Shown one piece after another: positions 22,643 through 33,039 of a DNA stretch of 64,000 nucleotides. Below the pieces are notes generated by a model. The model had not been told where the DNA came from. It did no database searches and saw only the letters and a program-made list of their open reading frames with translations. Position numbers and translations under genes: made by a program. Numbering within the stretch: position 1 is the first letter of the stretch; the number at the start of each line of letters is the position of its first letter. This DNA comes from Meghimatium bilineatum (lineage: Eukaryota; Mollusca; Gastropoda; Stylommatophora; Philomycidae): the NCBI GenBank assembly GCA_034231615.1, contig CM067306.1, forward strand, positions 65,933,790 to 65,997,789, in the 5' to 3' direction.

Positions 22643-22879
22643 GTATGTGTAATGTCTTTGTGATCATGTGCATCTGTCATGTTATGTTTGAGAATGTACC
22701 GGGTATGATGTAAGATTTTATCCTATTATTATATTTTATTGAAGTTTTCTTTCCCTTTCTGTTTGCCTCATTCTGTTGTTGTTTGATTGATTATTTATCT
22801 GATATTTGTTACATGCCTTATCTTCTTGATTATTTTATATTTGTTACGTGACTAAAGTGCAGTTAAATGACTAGTGCTG

Positions 22880-23035
22880 ATCCACTCTATGTCATTTCTT
22901 AGGGTCATTTTTACTATCAAAGATGTCTGGACATGTAAGTCTCATAATATTATTTTTTGTTATGATTTGTAAATGTTGTGGCATCAGTTGAACACTTATG
23001 AGAAAACCATAAGTCTAAACTATAAACTATGACAC
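22880..23035 (-). mobile_element. Penelope-like relic, short
   Basis: Homologous to 49195-49345 (blocks GTCATTTCTTA, ATGTCTGGACATGTAAG, CAGTTGAACACTTATGAGAA), which continues there into a GIY-YIG coding region. Present in both duplicated units, so it inserted before the duplication. No coding capacity remains. Confidence 0.55.
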
Positions 23036-23153
23036 TCTTTATAACTCATCTTTACCATTGTTCACAATACTTATTTCATCTGTGTTTCCACAGCCTACCA
23101 ATATTTGTCACATTGTTTGTGATATTTTAGTTACTTGAAACATATTCCTCACT

Positions 23154-23548
23154 TTTTGTGCATGCGGTTGCATCTGTGGGTCTCACCAATGGCTCACTAG
23201 ACCATGCAACAGAAAACCTTAGTAGATGACATGCCTTTATATTGAGGTTATCTTCGTAAGAAGCCTCATGGCACATCATCTATACAATCCCGTAGTCGTA
23301 ACCTTCGATAAGTTACCATGTTGTTCAGACAGCCCAATGTTGTGCTTGAACTAGGATGGGCACGGCGTGGGTGGGCGGAACAACAAACAAACTTGTCGCA
23401 AGGGCCAGAATTTGCCCTGATGTCGACATCTGTTTCGGCGGCATTAGACTCGAAACACCATCGAGTCAGATGGCTGCTGGAACAGAGGGCGGAGCACTTA
23501 TAGAAATGCCCCACGTGCTGTGAGGCCAGTTTATAATCAAGAATCAAT
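23154..23548 (+). mobile_element. Retroposon insertion in gene A intron, S3-related head
   Basis: 395 bp flanked by a 13-bp direct repeat CATATTCCTCACT (23141-23153 and 23549-23561). The site in gene B intron lacks it, giving an empty-site comparison. Its start (GCATGCGGTTGCATCTGTGG, CTCACCAATGGCTCACTAGA) matches the head of S3 at 34840; the rest differs. Confidence 0.8.
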
Positions 23549-23592
23549 CATATTCCTCACTGATTTTTAATGTAATTGTTTCTTACCAACAG

Positions 23593-23713
23593 GTAAAAAT
23601 ATCAGTAGAACAGTGGACAGATAAGAAGGAGAATGGACTGGATTTCTATGAGTTGCTGAAAATGATAGACTTTGCAGTTAATTGTTTAAATCTTACCTGT
23701 GAACAAATTTCAG
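23593..23713 (+). CDS. Gene A exon 2: helical segment
   Basis: 121 nt between acceptor CTTACCAACAG and donor GTACAA; phase 0 to phase 1. Encodes VKISVEQWTDKKENGLDFYE, LLKMIDFAVNCLNLTCEQIS plus the first base of a Gly or Glu codon. The gene B counterpart, 52312-52432, has the same length and phase and about 60 percent identical residues. Contains two Cys (NCLNLTC) of which B keeps only the second. Function unknown; likely part of the stalk before the coiled coil. Confidence 0.75.
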
Positions 23714-23984
23714 GTACAATTTTTTATTAATAAACTTTATGACATGTTTTAATATTATCACGGTCACCTTTTTAATTCCCATCGTTGCGCCGTTTTTTAG
23801 ATCTGAGTCTTGTGAGTGATCATTTTAATAAATCACTAAAAAATCAACCAATAATATTTCATTCCCATGATATCTATAATTATCTCTATCATATGAACGT
23901 CAATAGTGACATTCTTACATGTGATGATTTTTTTGTGGCTGCGATTGTATTCTTGTTAAAGATCTTGTGGTTTAAATGTCCTTC

Positions 23985-25242
23985 TGTGTGTGTGTTTTAT
24001 TATGTGTGTTTTATTATGTGTGTTTTATTATGTGCGTTTTATTATGTGCGTTTTATTATGTGCGTTTTATTATGTGTGTTTTATTATGTGTGTTGTATTA
24101 TGTGTGTTTTATTATGTGTGTATTATTATGTGTGTATTATTATGTGTGTATTATTATGTGTGTTTTATTATGTGTGTTTTATTATGTGTGTTTTATTATG
24201 TGTGTTTTATTATGTGTGTTTTATTATGTGTGTTTTATTATGTGTGTTTTATTATGTGTGTTTTATTATGTGTGTTTTATTATGTGTGTTTTATTATGTG
24301 TGTTTTATTATGTGTGTATTATTGTGTGTGTTTTATTGTGTGTGTTTTATTGTGTGTGTTTTATTGTGTGTGTTTTATTGTGTGTGTTTTATTGTGTGTG
24401 TTTTATTATGTGTGTTTTATTATGTGTGTTTTATTATGTGTGTTTTATTATGTGTGTTTTATTATGTGTGTATTATTATGTGTGTTTTATTATGTGCGTT
24501 TTATTATGTGCGTTTTATTATGTGCGTTTTATTATGTGCGTTTTATTATGTGCGTTTTATTATGTGCGTTTTATTATGTGCGTTTTATTATGTGCGTTTT
24601 ATTATGTGCGTTTTATTATGTGCGTTTTATTATGTGCGTTTTATTATGTGTGTTTTATTATGTGTGTTGTATTATGTGTGTTTTATTATGTGTGTATTAT
24701 TATGTGTGTATTATTATGTGTGTATTATTATGTGTGTTTTATTATGTGTGTTTTATTATGTGTGTTGTATTATGTGTGTTTTATTATGTGTGTTTTATTA
24801 TGTGTGTTTTATTATGTGTGTTTTATTATGTGTGTTTTATTATGTGTGTATTATTATGTGTGTATTATTATGTGTGTTTTATTATGTGTGTTTTATTATG
24901 TGTGTTTTATTGTGTGTGTATTATTGTGTGTGTTTTATTGTGTGTGTTTTATTGTGTGTGTTTTATTGTGTGTGTTTTATTGTGTGTGTTTTATTGTGTG
25001 TGTTTTATTATGTGTGTTTTATTATGTGTGTTTTATTATGTGTGTTTTATTATGTGTGTTTTATTATGTGTGTTTTATTATGTGTGTTTTATTATGTGTG
25101 TTTTATTATGTGTGTTTTATTATGTGTGTTTTATTGTGTGTGTTTTATTGTGTGTGTTTTATTATGTGTGTTTTATTATGTGTGTTTTATTATGTGTGTT
25201 TTATTATGTGTGTTTTATTATGTGTGTTTTATTATGTGTGTT
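23985..25242. repeat. 14-bp minisatellite, about 90 copies
   Basis: Units of TGTGTTTTATTATG with variants (TGCG, TGTA, TTGT, ATTGTG). As 14 is not a multiple of 3 and the unit has no stop in any plus frame, all three frames stay open for about 450 residues (CVFYYVCFIMCVLL repeats); these are not genes. Variant units occur in the same order in two halves (about 24060-24400 and 24640-25000), showing higher-order duplication. It lies in the intron of gene A; B has none here. Confidence 0.98.
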
Positions 25243-25384
25243 TCCAGAGATTAGCAAAACTTCATTACCCTGTTCCAAACTATGCATGTTGGATTTCAGT
25301 TTTTCTGCGCTGGGTACACACAATGAGCTATGTTTTTTCATCACGACATGAGTTCAATTTGAGAAATAAAAATTATTGTGTCTG

Positions 25385-25690
25385 CAGCTCAAGTAGGTAA
25401 GATAAGGTAGGTCCCATGGTATCAACCTGCCATCGGGGATTAAGATAACTCTTTATGTACTAAGCCACAGCAACTAAGGTGGGATGGCCAGTTCCCTTCC
25501 TTGCTGTCTTTACCTCTCCTAACGCATGCGTCAGGTACTCATTTATAGCTGAGTCGAATGGAGGAGTGGTCATATCAAGCGAGAAATCACAACTCAGATT
25601 TTTTTGTCGGGACATGGTTTCAAACCTGGCACGCTGTAATCCAGTGGTAGCAAGCATGTTCACTATCAACTAGGCTACCGCACTCCTCAG
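25385..25690 (-). mobile_element. tRNA-derived SINE
   Basis: Read on the minus strand it starts near 25686 with GGAGTGCGGTAGCCTAGTTG, an A-box-like TAGCCTAGTTGATAG, and a B-box-like GGTTTGAAACC some 45 bp on, then a core including GAGTACCTGACGCATGCG, AGGTAAAGACAGCAAGG and AACTGGCCATCCCACC. This is the layout of a tRNA-headed SINE. Not related to S1-S4 by eye. Confidence 0.75.
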
Positions 25691-25860
25691 GTAGACATAA
25701 TCCAATGACCATGACCTTGTATGATGTCTATTATATTGCTCTCAAACGTATAGATATTCAAATGTAAAGATACTCATCTATTTTTACATTTCATTTTTTC
25801 TACGCAGCGACATTAAATAATTTATTTGAACAGTTTTCTAACTATTTTTCTCAACTAAAG

Positions 25861-27121
25861 GTAGCAAGAACTCACAAAAAAGTAGCAGTGGAAAATTTGA
25901 TTCAGAACAAACTAATATACTTCAAATATCAAAGGAAAACATATCTTCGGAAACTGTAGACAACAGAGAAGGTAGTAATGTTCAATCTGATATTTTGAAG
26001 TTGTGAACAACACAAGTTAGATTATTTTAAGAAAATGAAAAGCAAGTAAGGGAAATAACTACAAAATTAAATTAAATTAAGAAATTTGGATCAAAGCTTC
26101 AAAGTTTGGAACAGAAGTTGTAAAAACTGGACAAAAATCAATATTAGATCAGTTGTAGACTAGATGAAAGTCTGGAAAAGAAATTAAAAGAACTATTTAA
26201 ACAAATAAAGATGAACTACAAGATGAGATCAGTTCTAGAATACATGCAAGTCTGAACATGAAACTGACAAATATGAATAATGAGAAACATCAAGTGTTAA
26301 AATATATTATTTACTATCATCTGCTAGACATGCATAACATGCCATTACTTGGAGTGTTCATGGTGAGAGAACATCTGCTAGACATGCATAACATGCCCAT
26401 TACTTGGAGTGTTCATGGTGAGAGAACATCTCCAAGGGATCACAGTATTATTAATTTGTAATTTAGTGTGTTTCTTGTTTGTTATGTGTTTTTCCCAGTT
26501 GGACTGTACCTTGGAAAAAGTCCTTGTTATTTTGTTTATTGTTATTTATATTTTTACATTGGTTTTTCTATTTGATAGCTAGTATAGACTATAACAGTAA
26601 CAGTCAATCTCAAAATGAACAAAAATAGGTATCAGTGTTATCAAAATAAGTCATAAAACAACCTAACAATGAGACACAGTTGTTAGGTTGTTTTATGACT
26701 TATTTTTGTAACACTTATACCTAATTTTGTTCATTTTGATATTTGTCCTGTATTACCCCAGCCACCAATTTCCTGTTTAGGGTTGTTACCCGACACTAGA
26801 ACTTTTATCCCTTGATTATAACAGTAACAATATTACTGAATATAGTATTTATCTCTTATGAATAATGAGATAGCTTTGGTGAAGATTGTCATGGATAAAC
26901 ATAATCTAACTTCAGAAACTCCCTCAACCCAGAAAGAAAAATTGGAACAGGTTATAGCTCATATGTCCCAAGAAATCCTTGTGAACAAAGAAGCTATTGA
27001 TGCTTTATCAAGAAAAGAAAAAAGTGAGGTAGCCATTCAAGAAATTGAAGACAAACTCGTGTCAGTGGAAGCAGAAAATAGGAAACAACTTGAAGGTGTA
27101 CAGAAGGAGTTTGACAGACAT
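25861..27121 (+). pseudogene. Gene A coiled-coil exon, disrupted
   Basis: Homologue of the open exon 56071-56669. The usual acceptor CAG is changed; an AAAG at 25857-25860 could still serve and keep phase. The first part encodes SKNSQKSSSGKFDSEQTNIL but meets TGA at 26004-26006 and TAA codons soon after. A 572-bp insertion with a 13-bp direct repeat splits the exon (part 1 to 26284, part 2 from 26870). Part 2 still reads KIVMDKHNLTSETPSTQKEK and EVAIQEIEDKLVSVEAENRK to the donor GTAAGT at 27122. Skipping it would shift the frame, so gene A cannot make a full-length product. Confidence 0.85.
26285..26856 (+). mobile_element. 572-bp insertion with long hairpin, 13-bp target duplication
   Basis: Bounded by TATGAATAATGAG at 26272-26284 and 26857-26869; gene B has one copy, the empty site. 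It holds a 70-bp near-duplicate (about 26320-26420), a hairpin with 59-bp arms (26611-26669 and 26680-26738) and a 3' part matching 12270-12395. No protein coding. Class uncertain; Penelope-like or SINE-like derivation is possible. Confidence 0.85.
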
Positions 27122-27212
27122 GTAAGTAAAACATACATCATATCTCCTTCTGTGTATATTCTCAAACTCCCACAGGTTAGTAAAATGTAAATTTCATTGA
27201 CTCTTATCTCCA

Positions 27213-27383
27213 ATGGTCACTCTTCTTCTTCTTCTTCAGCGTTCATTCTCAAACTTCCGCTGGATCTCCCTTGTAGCAGGACTATTGTCCTACTAGATTT
27301 CCAGCAGGATGTAGTACAGAGAATGGAAATGCATTGTGTCATCATTTTATTTGCACCAATGGCCCAATACATCCGTCTTCGGC
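27213..27383 (-). mobile_element. SINE-like family S1 copy
   Basis: Reverse orientation: (CTT)n tail at 27224-27238, then CAGCGTTCATTCTCAAAC, TAGATTTCCAGCAGGATGTA, TTTATTTGCACCAATGGCCC and CATCCGTCTTCGGC. Absent from the matching place in unit B, so it inserted after duplication. Confidence 0.9.
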
Positions 27384-27474
27384 AAGCAATAGTTACTCAA
27401 ACTACCACTTCACGGTCAGGATGATAAAATAATTAAGTAGGTAGCTCTTAACACATGATGATGATGAAATAATT

Positions 27475-28195
27475 CCTTCAGCTGTGAGCAGGTATATAAC
27501 CTTTCTGACATAGGTTCTCAGTAGTGTACCTGAGGCAACACTCAAACTCATAAGGCTGACTCAAAGACATGGTTGTGTAAGGGGGGATTATGAATACATG
27601 TTTAGTACCCAAAGTTAGGCATTCTTGTGTGCCAATATCCCAGGATTACCATGTCCTGCCAGGAGCACAGTACACAAATCTGGGCCAACTATCTCATCAT
27701 TCTAGTGTGCTAGTATCCCAGGATTACCATGTCCTGCCAGGAGCACAGTACACACTTCTGGGCCAACTATCTCATCATTCTAGTGTGCCAGTATCCCAGG
27801 ATTACCATGTCCTGCCAGGAGCACAGTACACACTTCTGGGCCAACTATCTCATCATTCTAGTGTGCCAGTATCCCAGGATTACTATGTCCTGCCAGGAGC
27901 ACAGTACACACTTCTGGGCCAACTATCTCATCATTCTTCTGTTAGATGTGTTGATCTATTAACAGTAATGGCACTTCTAGAATTCCCGCCACTGGAGTCC
28001 ACCACCAATGTCTTGATACCTGCATCCCTTTGTCATCCATGGGGATTATTTGGTAGAAGGCAAAAGTCAGAAATTGAAGGAAGATGTGATAATTTTTTCA
28101 CAGAAGACAGGTGGTCAGCCTGTACTCAAACTTTCCTTAGTTACCTACTATGCCATTTCTGGAAAGAGACAGTAGCCCTATTCTATGTACCCTGA
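27475..28195 (+). repeat. Dispersed repeat D containing a 78-bp tandem array
   Basis: Shared with 54930-55700: AACTGTGAACAGGTAT-like start, AGACATGGTTGT, CCAGTATCCCAGGAT, AACTGATCAT-like block and GTCATCCATGGGGAT. Here it contains four 78-bp units (27632-27945, with ACCATGTCCTGCCAGGAGCA). As 78 is divisible by 3 the array gives an artificial 201-residue open frame. The relative placement differs between units A and B, so it moved or was rearranged. Confidence 0.7.
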
Positions 28196-28204
28196 ACAAG
28201 AATT

Positions 28205-28372
28205 CAATGCTCGGTGGGAACATGTACAAAAGTTACCACTTAGACACATCCATCATACATGGAAGTTAATAAATAAAACTACCACTTAGACCCATCCATC
28301 ATACATGGAAGTTAATAAATAAAACTACCAATAAGACCAACCCATCATACATGGAAGTCAATAATTCAACCA
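28205..28372. repeat. About 46-bp tandem repeat, 3 copies
   Basis: Units contain CCATCATACATGGAAGTTAA. Unit B has a shorter version at 57600-57715. Confidence 0.88.
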
Positions 28373-28387
28373 TTTTTATAGTGAATT

Positions 28388-28570
28388 ATTCTTCTGCCTT
28401 TGTTCTCAAACTCCTGCAGATTCGCAACGTGTGGTCCAGAGAGAACATGCTGTTTTCTTCTTCACAGCTTAGCTGTGATACCTGCACCACTTAGCTTTAC
28501 ACATCTGACTTTAACATGACTTTTGGATCAATTTTATCCTCTGTGTGATTGGATAACCAAATCCACCCCC
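28388..28570 (-). mobile_element. SINE-like family S2, decayed copy
   Basis: Reverse orientation with TTCTTCTGCCTTTGTTCTCA and AACTCCTGCAGATT, then diverged S2 blocks. A copy in the same place and orientation is at 57715-57945, so this insertion predates the duplication. Confidence 0.75.
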
Positions 28571-28749
28571 ACAATCTCCTCAGTTGCAATTTCTTCTTCT
28601 TTTTTGCTAATCCCAGGAATTGCGAGTGATTAGCTCTTGCTTCCTATTTGCAGTGGGGAGATTTCTCTGAGCTTTCTTTCATACTGAGGAGACTTCAGCT
28701 TTTGGCTTAGTCCAATGCTTATTGAAGGAGCCTCTACTCAGAGGAGGTA

Positions 28750-28990
28750 CATGTCACAAGACAAGTGCATAGATGCATAATTAGTTGTTGTGTAGTATCA
28801 GGAACATAATTTGGCCTAATACAAACTGCTGTATACATGAACAATATTGGACTGGATGTAAAGCAATCTATCAAAGAAGAAGATCTTTATCAATACCAAA
28901 CATATCTGCTTGCAAAGGAGGAACATCATCACACATGGATGAGAATGAGATTATTAAAAAAAAGAGAATGATTTATTATCAAATGATGAA
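28750..28990 (+). mobile_element. LINE C-terminal tail, shared with 58851-59120
   Basis: ATGAACAATATTGGACTGGA and ATCATCACACATGGATGAGA are shared with 58990-59100, where the upstream part still encodes a LINE C-terminal tail. Present in both duplicated units. Confidence 0.55.
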
Positions 28991-29075
28991 TAGAGTTTGA
29001 TTTCTACAAAATAAATAACCATTTTGATGAGTGAAAGTAAGATTATTTCATTACATGCAATCCAATTTCTTTCAG

Positions 29076-29130
29076 TTGCAGGATCTAGTTGAGAAAGTAG
29101 CAGTCATGTCATCCAGGATTGATAACCCAG
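29076..29130 (+). CDS. Gene A linker exon
   Basis: 55 nt between acceptor TTTCTTTCAG and donor GTAATA; phase 0 to phase 1. Encodes LQDLVEKVAVMSSRIDNPG, a short helical linker between the coiled coil and the C1q head. Same length as the gene 0 exon (1127-1181); the gene B copy is one base shorter. Confidence 0.75.
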
Positions 29131-29215
29131 GTAATATTTGTGTCCAATTTAGTTTGAAATTTAAAAACAACAAAACAATACAAAGATGTGTTAATTTTAT
29201 AATTATTTTTACAGG

Positions 29216-29500
29216 AAAGAACGTTCAATGCCACAGTTTATTCTATGCACAGTCTGTGCAGGCTCAGATGGATGGGACACACTGGAGGATAGAAGATGGC
29301 AGAATACCAGAGGATCTACTTTTTGGAGAAATACTTTCTTGGATGAAATCTCAGAGTTGATATCTACTTTGGTACAAAGACGTATGCATGTGACATGCAT
29401 GATGCAAGCATTGATACGGAATAAGGAAAACAAAATGCCATGGATTGTGTTGTACAAAGGGGAAAGATTACAAGTGGCATAAAGACAAAGAGAGTGTTAA
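29216..29500 (+). mobile_element. LINE RT C-terminal relic in intron
   Basis: Encodes MDGTHWRIEDGRIPEDLLFG followed in another frame by a RYKDVC-like block and YKGERLQVA; the same region as the minus-strand fragment at 21220-21440. A copy lies at the same place in unit B (59498-59840), so it was there before duplication. Splice-like ACAG upstream makes it look like an exon, but the content is transposon-derived. Confidence 0.75.
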
Positions 29501-29649
29501 CAGTTAGTTCAAGGACTGCACATCTAAGAAGATTAAAACAACACAGATAGTACAAGTGGGGCCTGTTATTCCTTGACAATGTGTCGTAGGGGTGCCAAAT
29601 GGATACATCAAAACAAAATGTTTTCTAATCAACTCTATCCTCAGTCAAT

Positions 29650-30010
29650 TGTAGGAGTGTAAAAAAATAATGCCAAACCATTCCTTGATGTTATCAGGCC
29701 AAGATTTTCTCTGCTCCTTCCTTCCACCTCCAACCTCTCCTGTAACCTGTAAAATAATGTTTTAAAGCGAGGCATGTCTCGCCACACGTCCAAACCAAAC
29801 AAGTTTACATCATTCCAACACTGCCAGTTTGATTATGTGCTGCTGGACAGGAATATTTGACTTGTGTTCTATATAACTAATTCTTAACAAAAGTCTGTAT
29901 CACTTGTTTTCAAAATCCTGAATCCTTCTTTTCATGTGTGTCTGCATTGAGTGTCCAACTTTCACATCTGTATAAAACTTTACTAGCGCTAGCGATCTAA
30001 AGAGACTGAT
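29650..30010 (-). mobile_element. LINE RT C-terminal fragment
   Basis: Minus-strand frames read KVLYRCESWTLNADTHEKK and further on LVWTCGETCLA and GYRRGWRWKEGAEKI, a decayed form of the family at 42281-42876 (YGCESWTLTADMERR). Confidence 0.7.
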
Positions 30011-30175
30011 CCCCACTGCAATATGGAATGAGTCTTTACATGTGCTATAGAAAACATTAATTTATATGTGCTATAGAAAACATTAATTTCTATGAACTAT
30101 AGAAAACATTAATGTAGACATATTTTAAGGGAAAAAGAAGACGGAGATTGAATGAATGTCAGGATTGACTTGATC

Positions 30176-30278
30176 CAACTAGATTTCCAGCAGGATGTAA
30201 TCCAGAAAATGGAAATGTGCTGTGTAACTGTTTTATTTGGGCCAATGGCCTGACACATCCGTCTTCAGCAGAAATTCC
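30176..30278 (-). mobile_element. SINE-like family S1, partial
   Basis: Reverse-oriented ACTAGATTTCCAGCAGGATG, TTTTATTTGGGCCAATGGCC and CATCCGTCTTCAGC; the (GAA)n end is missing. Confidence 0.82.
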
Positions 30279-30435
30279 CCATCTAACAACCCTTCTAAAA
30301 ATCACCATTGAGTTTATTCTTTATTGTATATATGCATCAAATGTTTGTTGTTACAGAAATCTTTAGCTGGTCTGGACTAATTAGTTAATGTTTGGGATTC
30401 AGCTAAAGACTATAAATGGAACACAGCATGTGCAA

Positions 30436-30605
30436 TAAGACAACAGCTCACAAACATATGCATGCATCAAATATTCTCATTGTGACAAACATATGCATAC
30501 ATAAAATATTCTCATTGTGACAAACATACCGGTATGCATACATCAAATATTCTCATTGTGACAAACATATGCATACATCAAATATTCTCATTGTGACAAA
30601 GAGCA
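30436..30605. repeat. About 39-bp tandem repeat, 4 copies
   Basis: Units contain CATCAAATATTCTCATTGTG preceded by ACAAACATATGCATA. It arose from the 5' flanking sequence that all C1q exons share (ATGCATATATCAAACATTGT at 4915). Confidence 0.88.
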
Positions 30606-30752
30606 AGAATCCATATATTGCTGGATCTCCAACCAGGGATTAATGTGCAATAACAATTAATAATGATGTGTTTGAAAGAAGAAAAGTAAGAGTCATTAAG
30701 CTAAGCAGAAGTCCCTGCTTGTTGTGTGACACAATTATTTATTTATTTTCAG

Positions 30753-31165
30753 AGACCCTGTCCTCGAGAGAATGTGTTGGTTTCTCTGCATATTCATCCC
30801 CAATAAAAGCAAGCACAGGCACACAAATTATAACATCTTATACAATTCAATCTAATGTCGGTGATCACTTTGATGCAATAAATGGAGTGTTTACAGCACC
30901 TTACGCTGGAGTATATGTTGTCAGTGTCATACTTATACGGAGCAATATGGATACTTTTGGCGGCCATGTTTTGGTTACATGTGATAATGGTAATAAACAT
31001 TTGAATGTATGTTCAACATTTTCTAGTCCACAGAAACATTGCTCAAGTGACCTTGGCATAGTTACAATGAAGGCAGGTGATAAACTTGTTGCTGAAGTTT
31101 TGGGAATTGATTTAAAACTTGAAAACTTTGGATCCATCAAGTTTTCTGTTTTCAAGATTGGGTGA
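30753..31165 (+). CDS. C1q-domain terminal exon, gene A
   Basis: Acceptor TATTTTCAG, phase-1 entry, then TLSSRECVGFSAYSSPIKAS. The core is HFDAINGVFTAPYAGVYVVS, then MKAGDKLVAEVLG and SIKFSVFKIG before TGA at 31163-31165 (136 residues). The domain is complete and open although the coiled-coil exon of the same gene is broken. It fits the linker exon 29076-29130 in phase. AATAAA at 31235-31240 is a plausible poly(A) signal; gene B has AATATT there. Either this exon has decayed little since loss of the gene, or it is used in a shorter transcript. Confidence 0.88.
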
Positions 31166-31245
31166 GAAAAATACAAATACTAGAATATTCCAGCCTAGGC
31201 CTACATGATTTTTGACAGTGATGAAGTGAGTGAGAATAAATGGCA

Positions 31246-31372
31246 AGATAATTTAATACACATAATTTAATACACATAATTTAATACACATAATTTAATA
31301 CACATAATTTAATACACATAATTTAATACACATAATTTAATACACATAATTTAATACACATAATTTAATACA
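31246..31372. repeat. 14-bp tandem repeat, 9 copies
   Basis: ACACATAATTTAAT repeated, 70-90 bp after the gene A C1q stop codon and absent from gene B. Confidence 0.97.
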
Positions 31373-31539
31373 CAATACTACTGGAAAGAAAAATTGAAAT
31401 GACAGAAAATGATTTGTTCATTTTTGTGTGTGCTAGCAATGCCTATATAGTGGAATCTCATTATAACAACTTGTTCCGGACTGATAAAATATGTTCATAT
31501 TAAGAAAAATGAGCTATATACTGTTCATACAATATAGAA

Positions 31540-31636
31540 TACATATAATTCAATATATACATACATATTTACATATAATTACATACATACATATAAATAC
31601 ATACATACATACATATATACATATATACATACATAC
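31540..31636. repeat. (ATAC)n-like simple repeat
   Basis: Imperfect ACATACAT and ACATATAC words. Confidence 0.85.
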
Positions 31637-31679
31637 AATTGGGGATTCTGGAAAGTGTTGTTATATAAAGAAAATTCTT

Positions 31680-31830
31680 GAAGAAGAATATGCTATAGAG
31701 AGATTCCACTGTTTCTGCAGTGTTGTTTCTTGTATAAATTGTTGGCTAGTAATGTCTATGTCTGCAGTGTTGTTTATTGTATGAATTTTGTTTGTAATGT
31801 ATGTATCTGCAATGTTTTTTTAAAATACAT
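31680..31830. repeat. Diverged copies of the 47-bp repeat
   Basis: CTGCAGTGTTGTTTCTTGTA and TTGGCTAGTAATGTCT blocks match the large array after gene B (62437-63150). More copies continue at 32935-32995 beyond the LINE insertion, so the array predates the duplication and expanded only in B. Confidence 0.8.
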
Positions 31831-31833
31831 TAG

Positions 31834-32940
31834 TTAGTTAATTAGTCGTCTGATCATCATCACTGAAACTGGACATGTCCATAGTTGCTCTGATCTCTTC
31901 CTGAGTGTATCCGCCACACTTCTACCAACAGCACCGGTCCCATGCCGGCCGACCACCACTCCTTCGCACCCTTCAAAATATTCCCACACAGCAACACCGC
32001 ACCTCAAACCCTGATCTCCAATCCTGGCCACTGAAAAGGAACCATCATCCACACCAGTCCCATCCCCGTGTGCCACATCTCCCAAGGAGTCCAAAACATC
32101 AGCTCGATCCATCGTCCTGCGACACAATCGCGCATGATGGATGCCGATTCGCTCCTCCATTACCTCGAACACCCACATGACCTGGCACAAACATAAATGC
32201 AACCACTTCTAGCCTGGCCTTTCTCAAGGCCTCAATCTACAGCTTGCGAATGAGACCCACCTGACCCTCCAAACCACACCCATAGAGTCACCCAAGACGC
32301 AGACCTATGCCACCTTCTGTGTGCACACCCATTCAAATGCCATGGTCACCGCCACAGTCTACATGGTCATGCCACTCGCAGCAACCGCACAGGCCCCACT
32401 CTCCTACCCGATCGTGTTACCCGTGCACTGAGCTATGAAAGCCCAAACACCTCAAATATGTCCAATAGCAGACCCACCAGTACAGACAATCACATCCCCT
32501 TCCTGGCACCCCCCCCCCTCGCTCTCCATAATCATGGGACACCACTCTCTGCACTCCCTGCCAAGTGACATTACCACTCTCAAACGAGTTTCGAAATTTG
32601 TGGGCAGGCCCATCCATTCCGCACCCGCTGCCACAACCCACAATCTGCACACACCCTGCATGACATCCGTAGCATGTCCCATCCATGACCTCTTCTTCCC
32701 CCTCCCCCCAGGTCAGATGTCCCTAACTTTTTGCACTTGGAATACAACTGGTGTTCTCCATCTGCATGCACTTGAAGGCACGATCCATGCTGTGCAATAC
32801 TGCAATCTGTGCTCTGCTGTTGGACAGTAGGTACAGCATAGCTCTTGTCGATGTGTCTCTTGTGCACCCAAGTATGATACACATTGCTGCATTCTGGATT
32901 CTATCCAGTCTTTCGATCTGAAATTGGCTAAGAGTTTTAT
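31834..32940 (-). mobile_element. LINE fragment: RT connection, RNase H and C-terminal tail
   Basis: Minus-strand frames read ERLDRIQNAAMCIILGCTRD and RAMLYLLSNSRAQ (32944-32750), then a GC-rich linker (PTNFETRLRVVMSLGRECRE), and at the end KRSEQLWTCPVSVMMIRRL (to 31846). Same family as 18230-18806 and 19400-20070. It interrupts the 47-bp repeat tract downstream of gene A and is missing from unit B, so it inserted after duplication. Notably GC-rich for this window. Confidence 0.85.
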
Positions 32941-33039
32941 ACATTGTTGGCTAGTAATGTCTGTATCTGCAATGTTGTGTCTTGTATAAATTGAATGGTA
33001 TTTTCCATTTCTTGTTTTTTTTCTTGAGTTTAACATGAA

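Noticed and set aside
23785-25400. Three overlapping plus-strand frames of 453-489 residues rich in Cys, Val, Phe and Tyr
   Set aside because: They are translations of a 14-bp repeat without stops in any plus frame; no start context, splice or non-repeat coding part.
27590-28195. 201-residue frame with a 26-residue repeat
   Set aside because: Produced by a 78-bp tandem repeat within dispersed repeat D; the second copy of D has no open frame.
29216-29360. Candidate extra exon between linker and C1q exons in gene A and B
   Set aside because: The sequence encodes a LINE RT C-terminal block (RIxxDGRIPxxLLxGE) that also occurs at 21220-21440 on the other strand, and it has stops in the needed frame.
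30668-30752. In-frame ATG upstream of the gene A C1q exon, giving a 165-residue unspliced protein with a hydrophobic start
   Set aside because: The hydrophobic stretch is the polypyrimidine tract of the acceptor read as Leu/Phe/Ile; the equivalent in C1q copy 1 is out of frame. Conserved acceptor and phase favour splicing.
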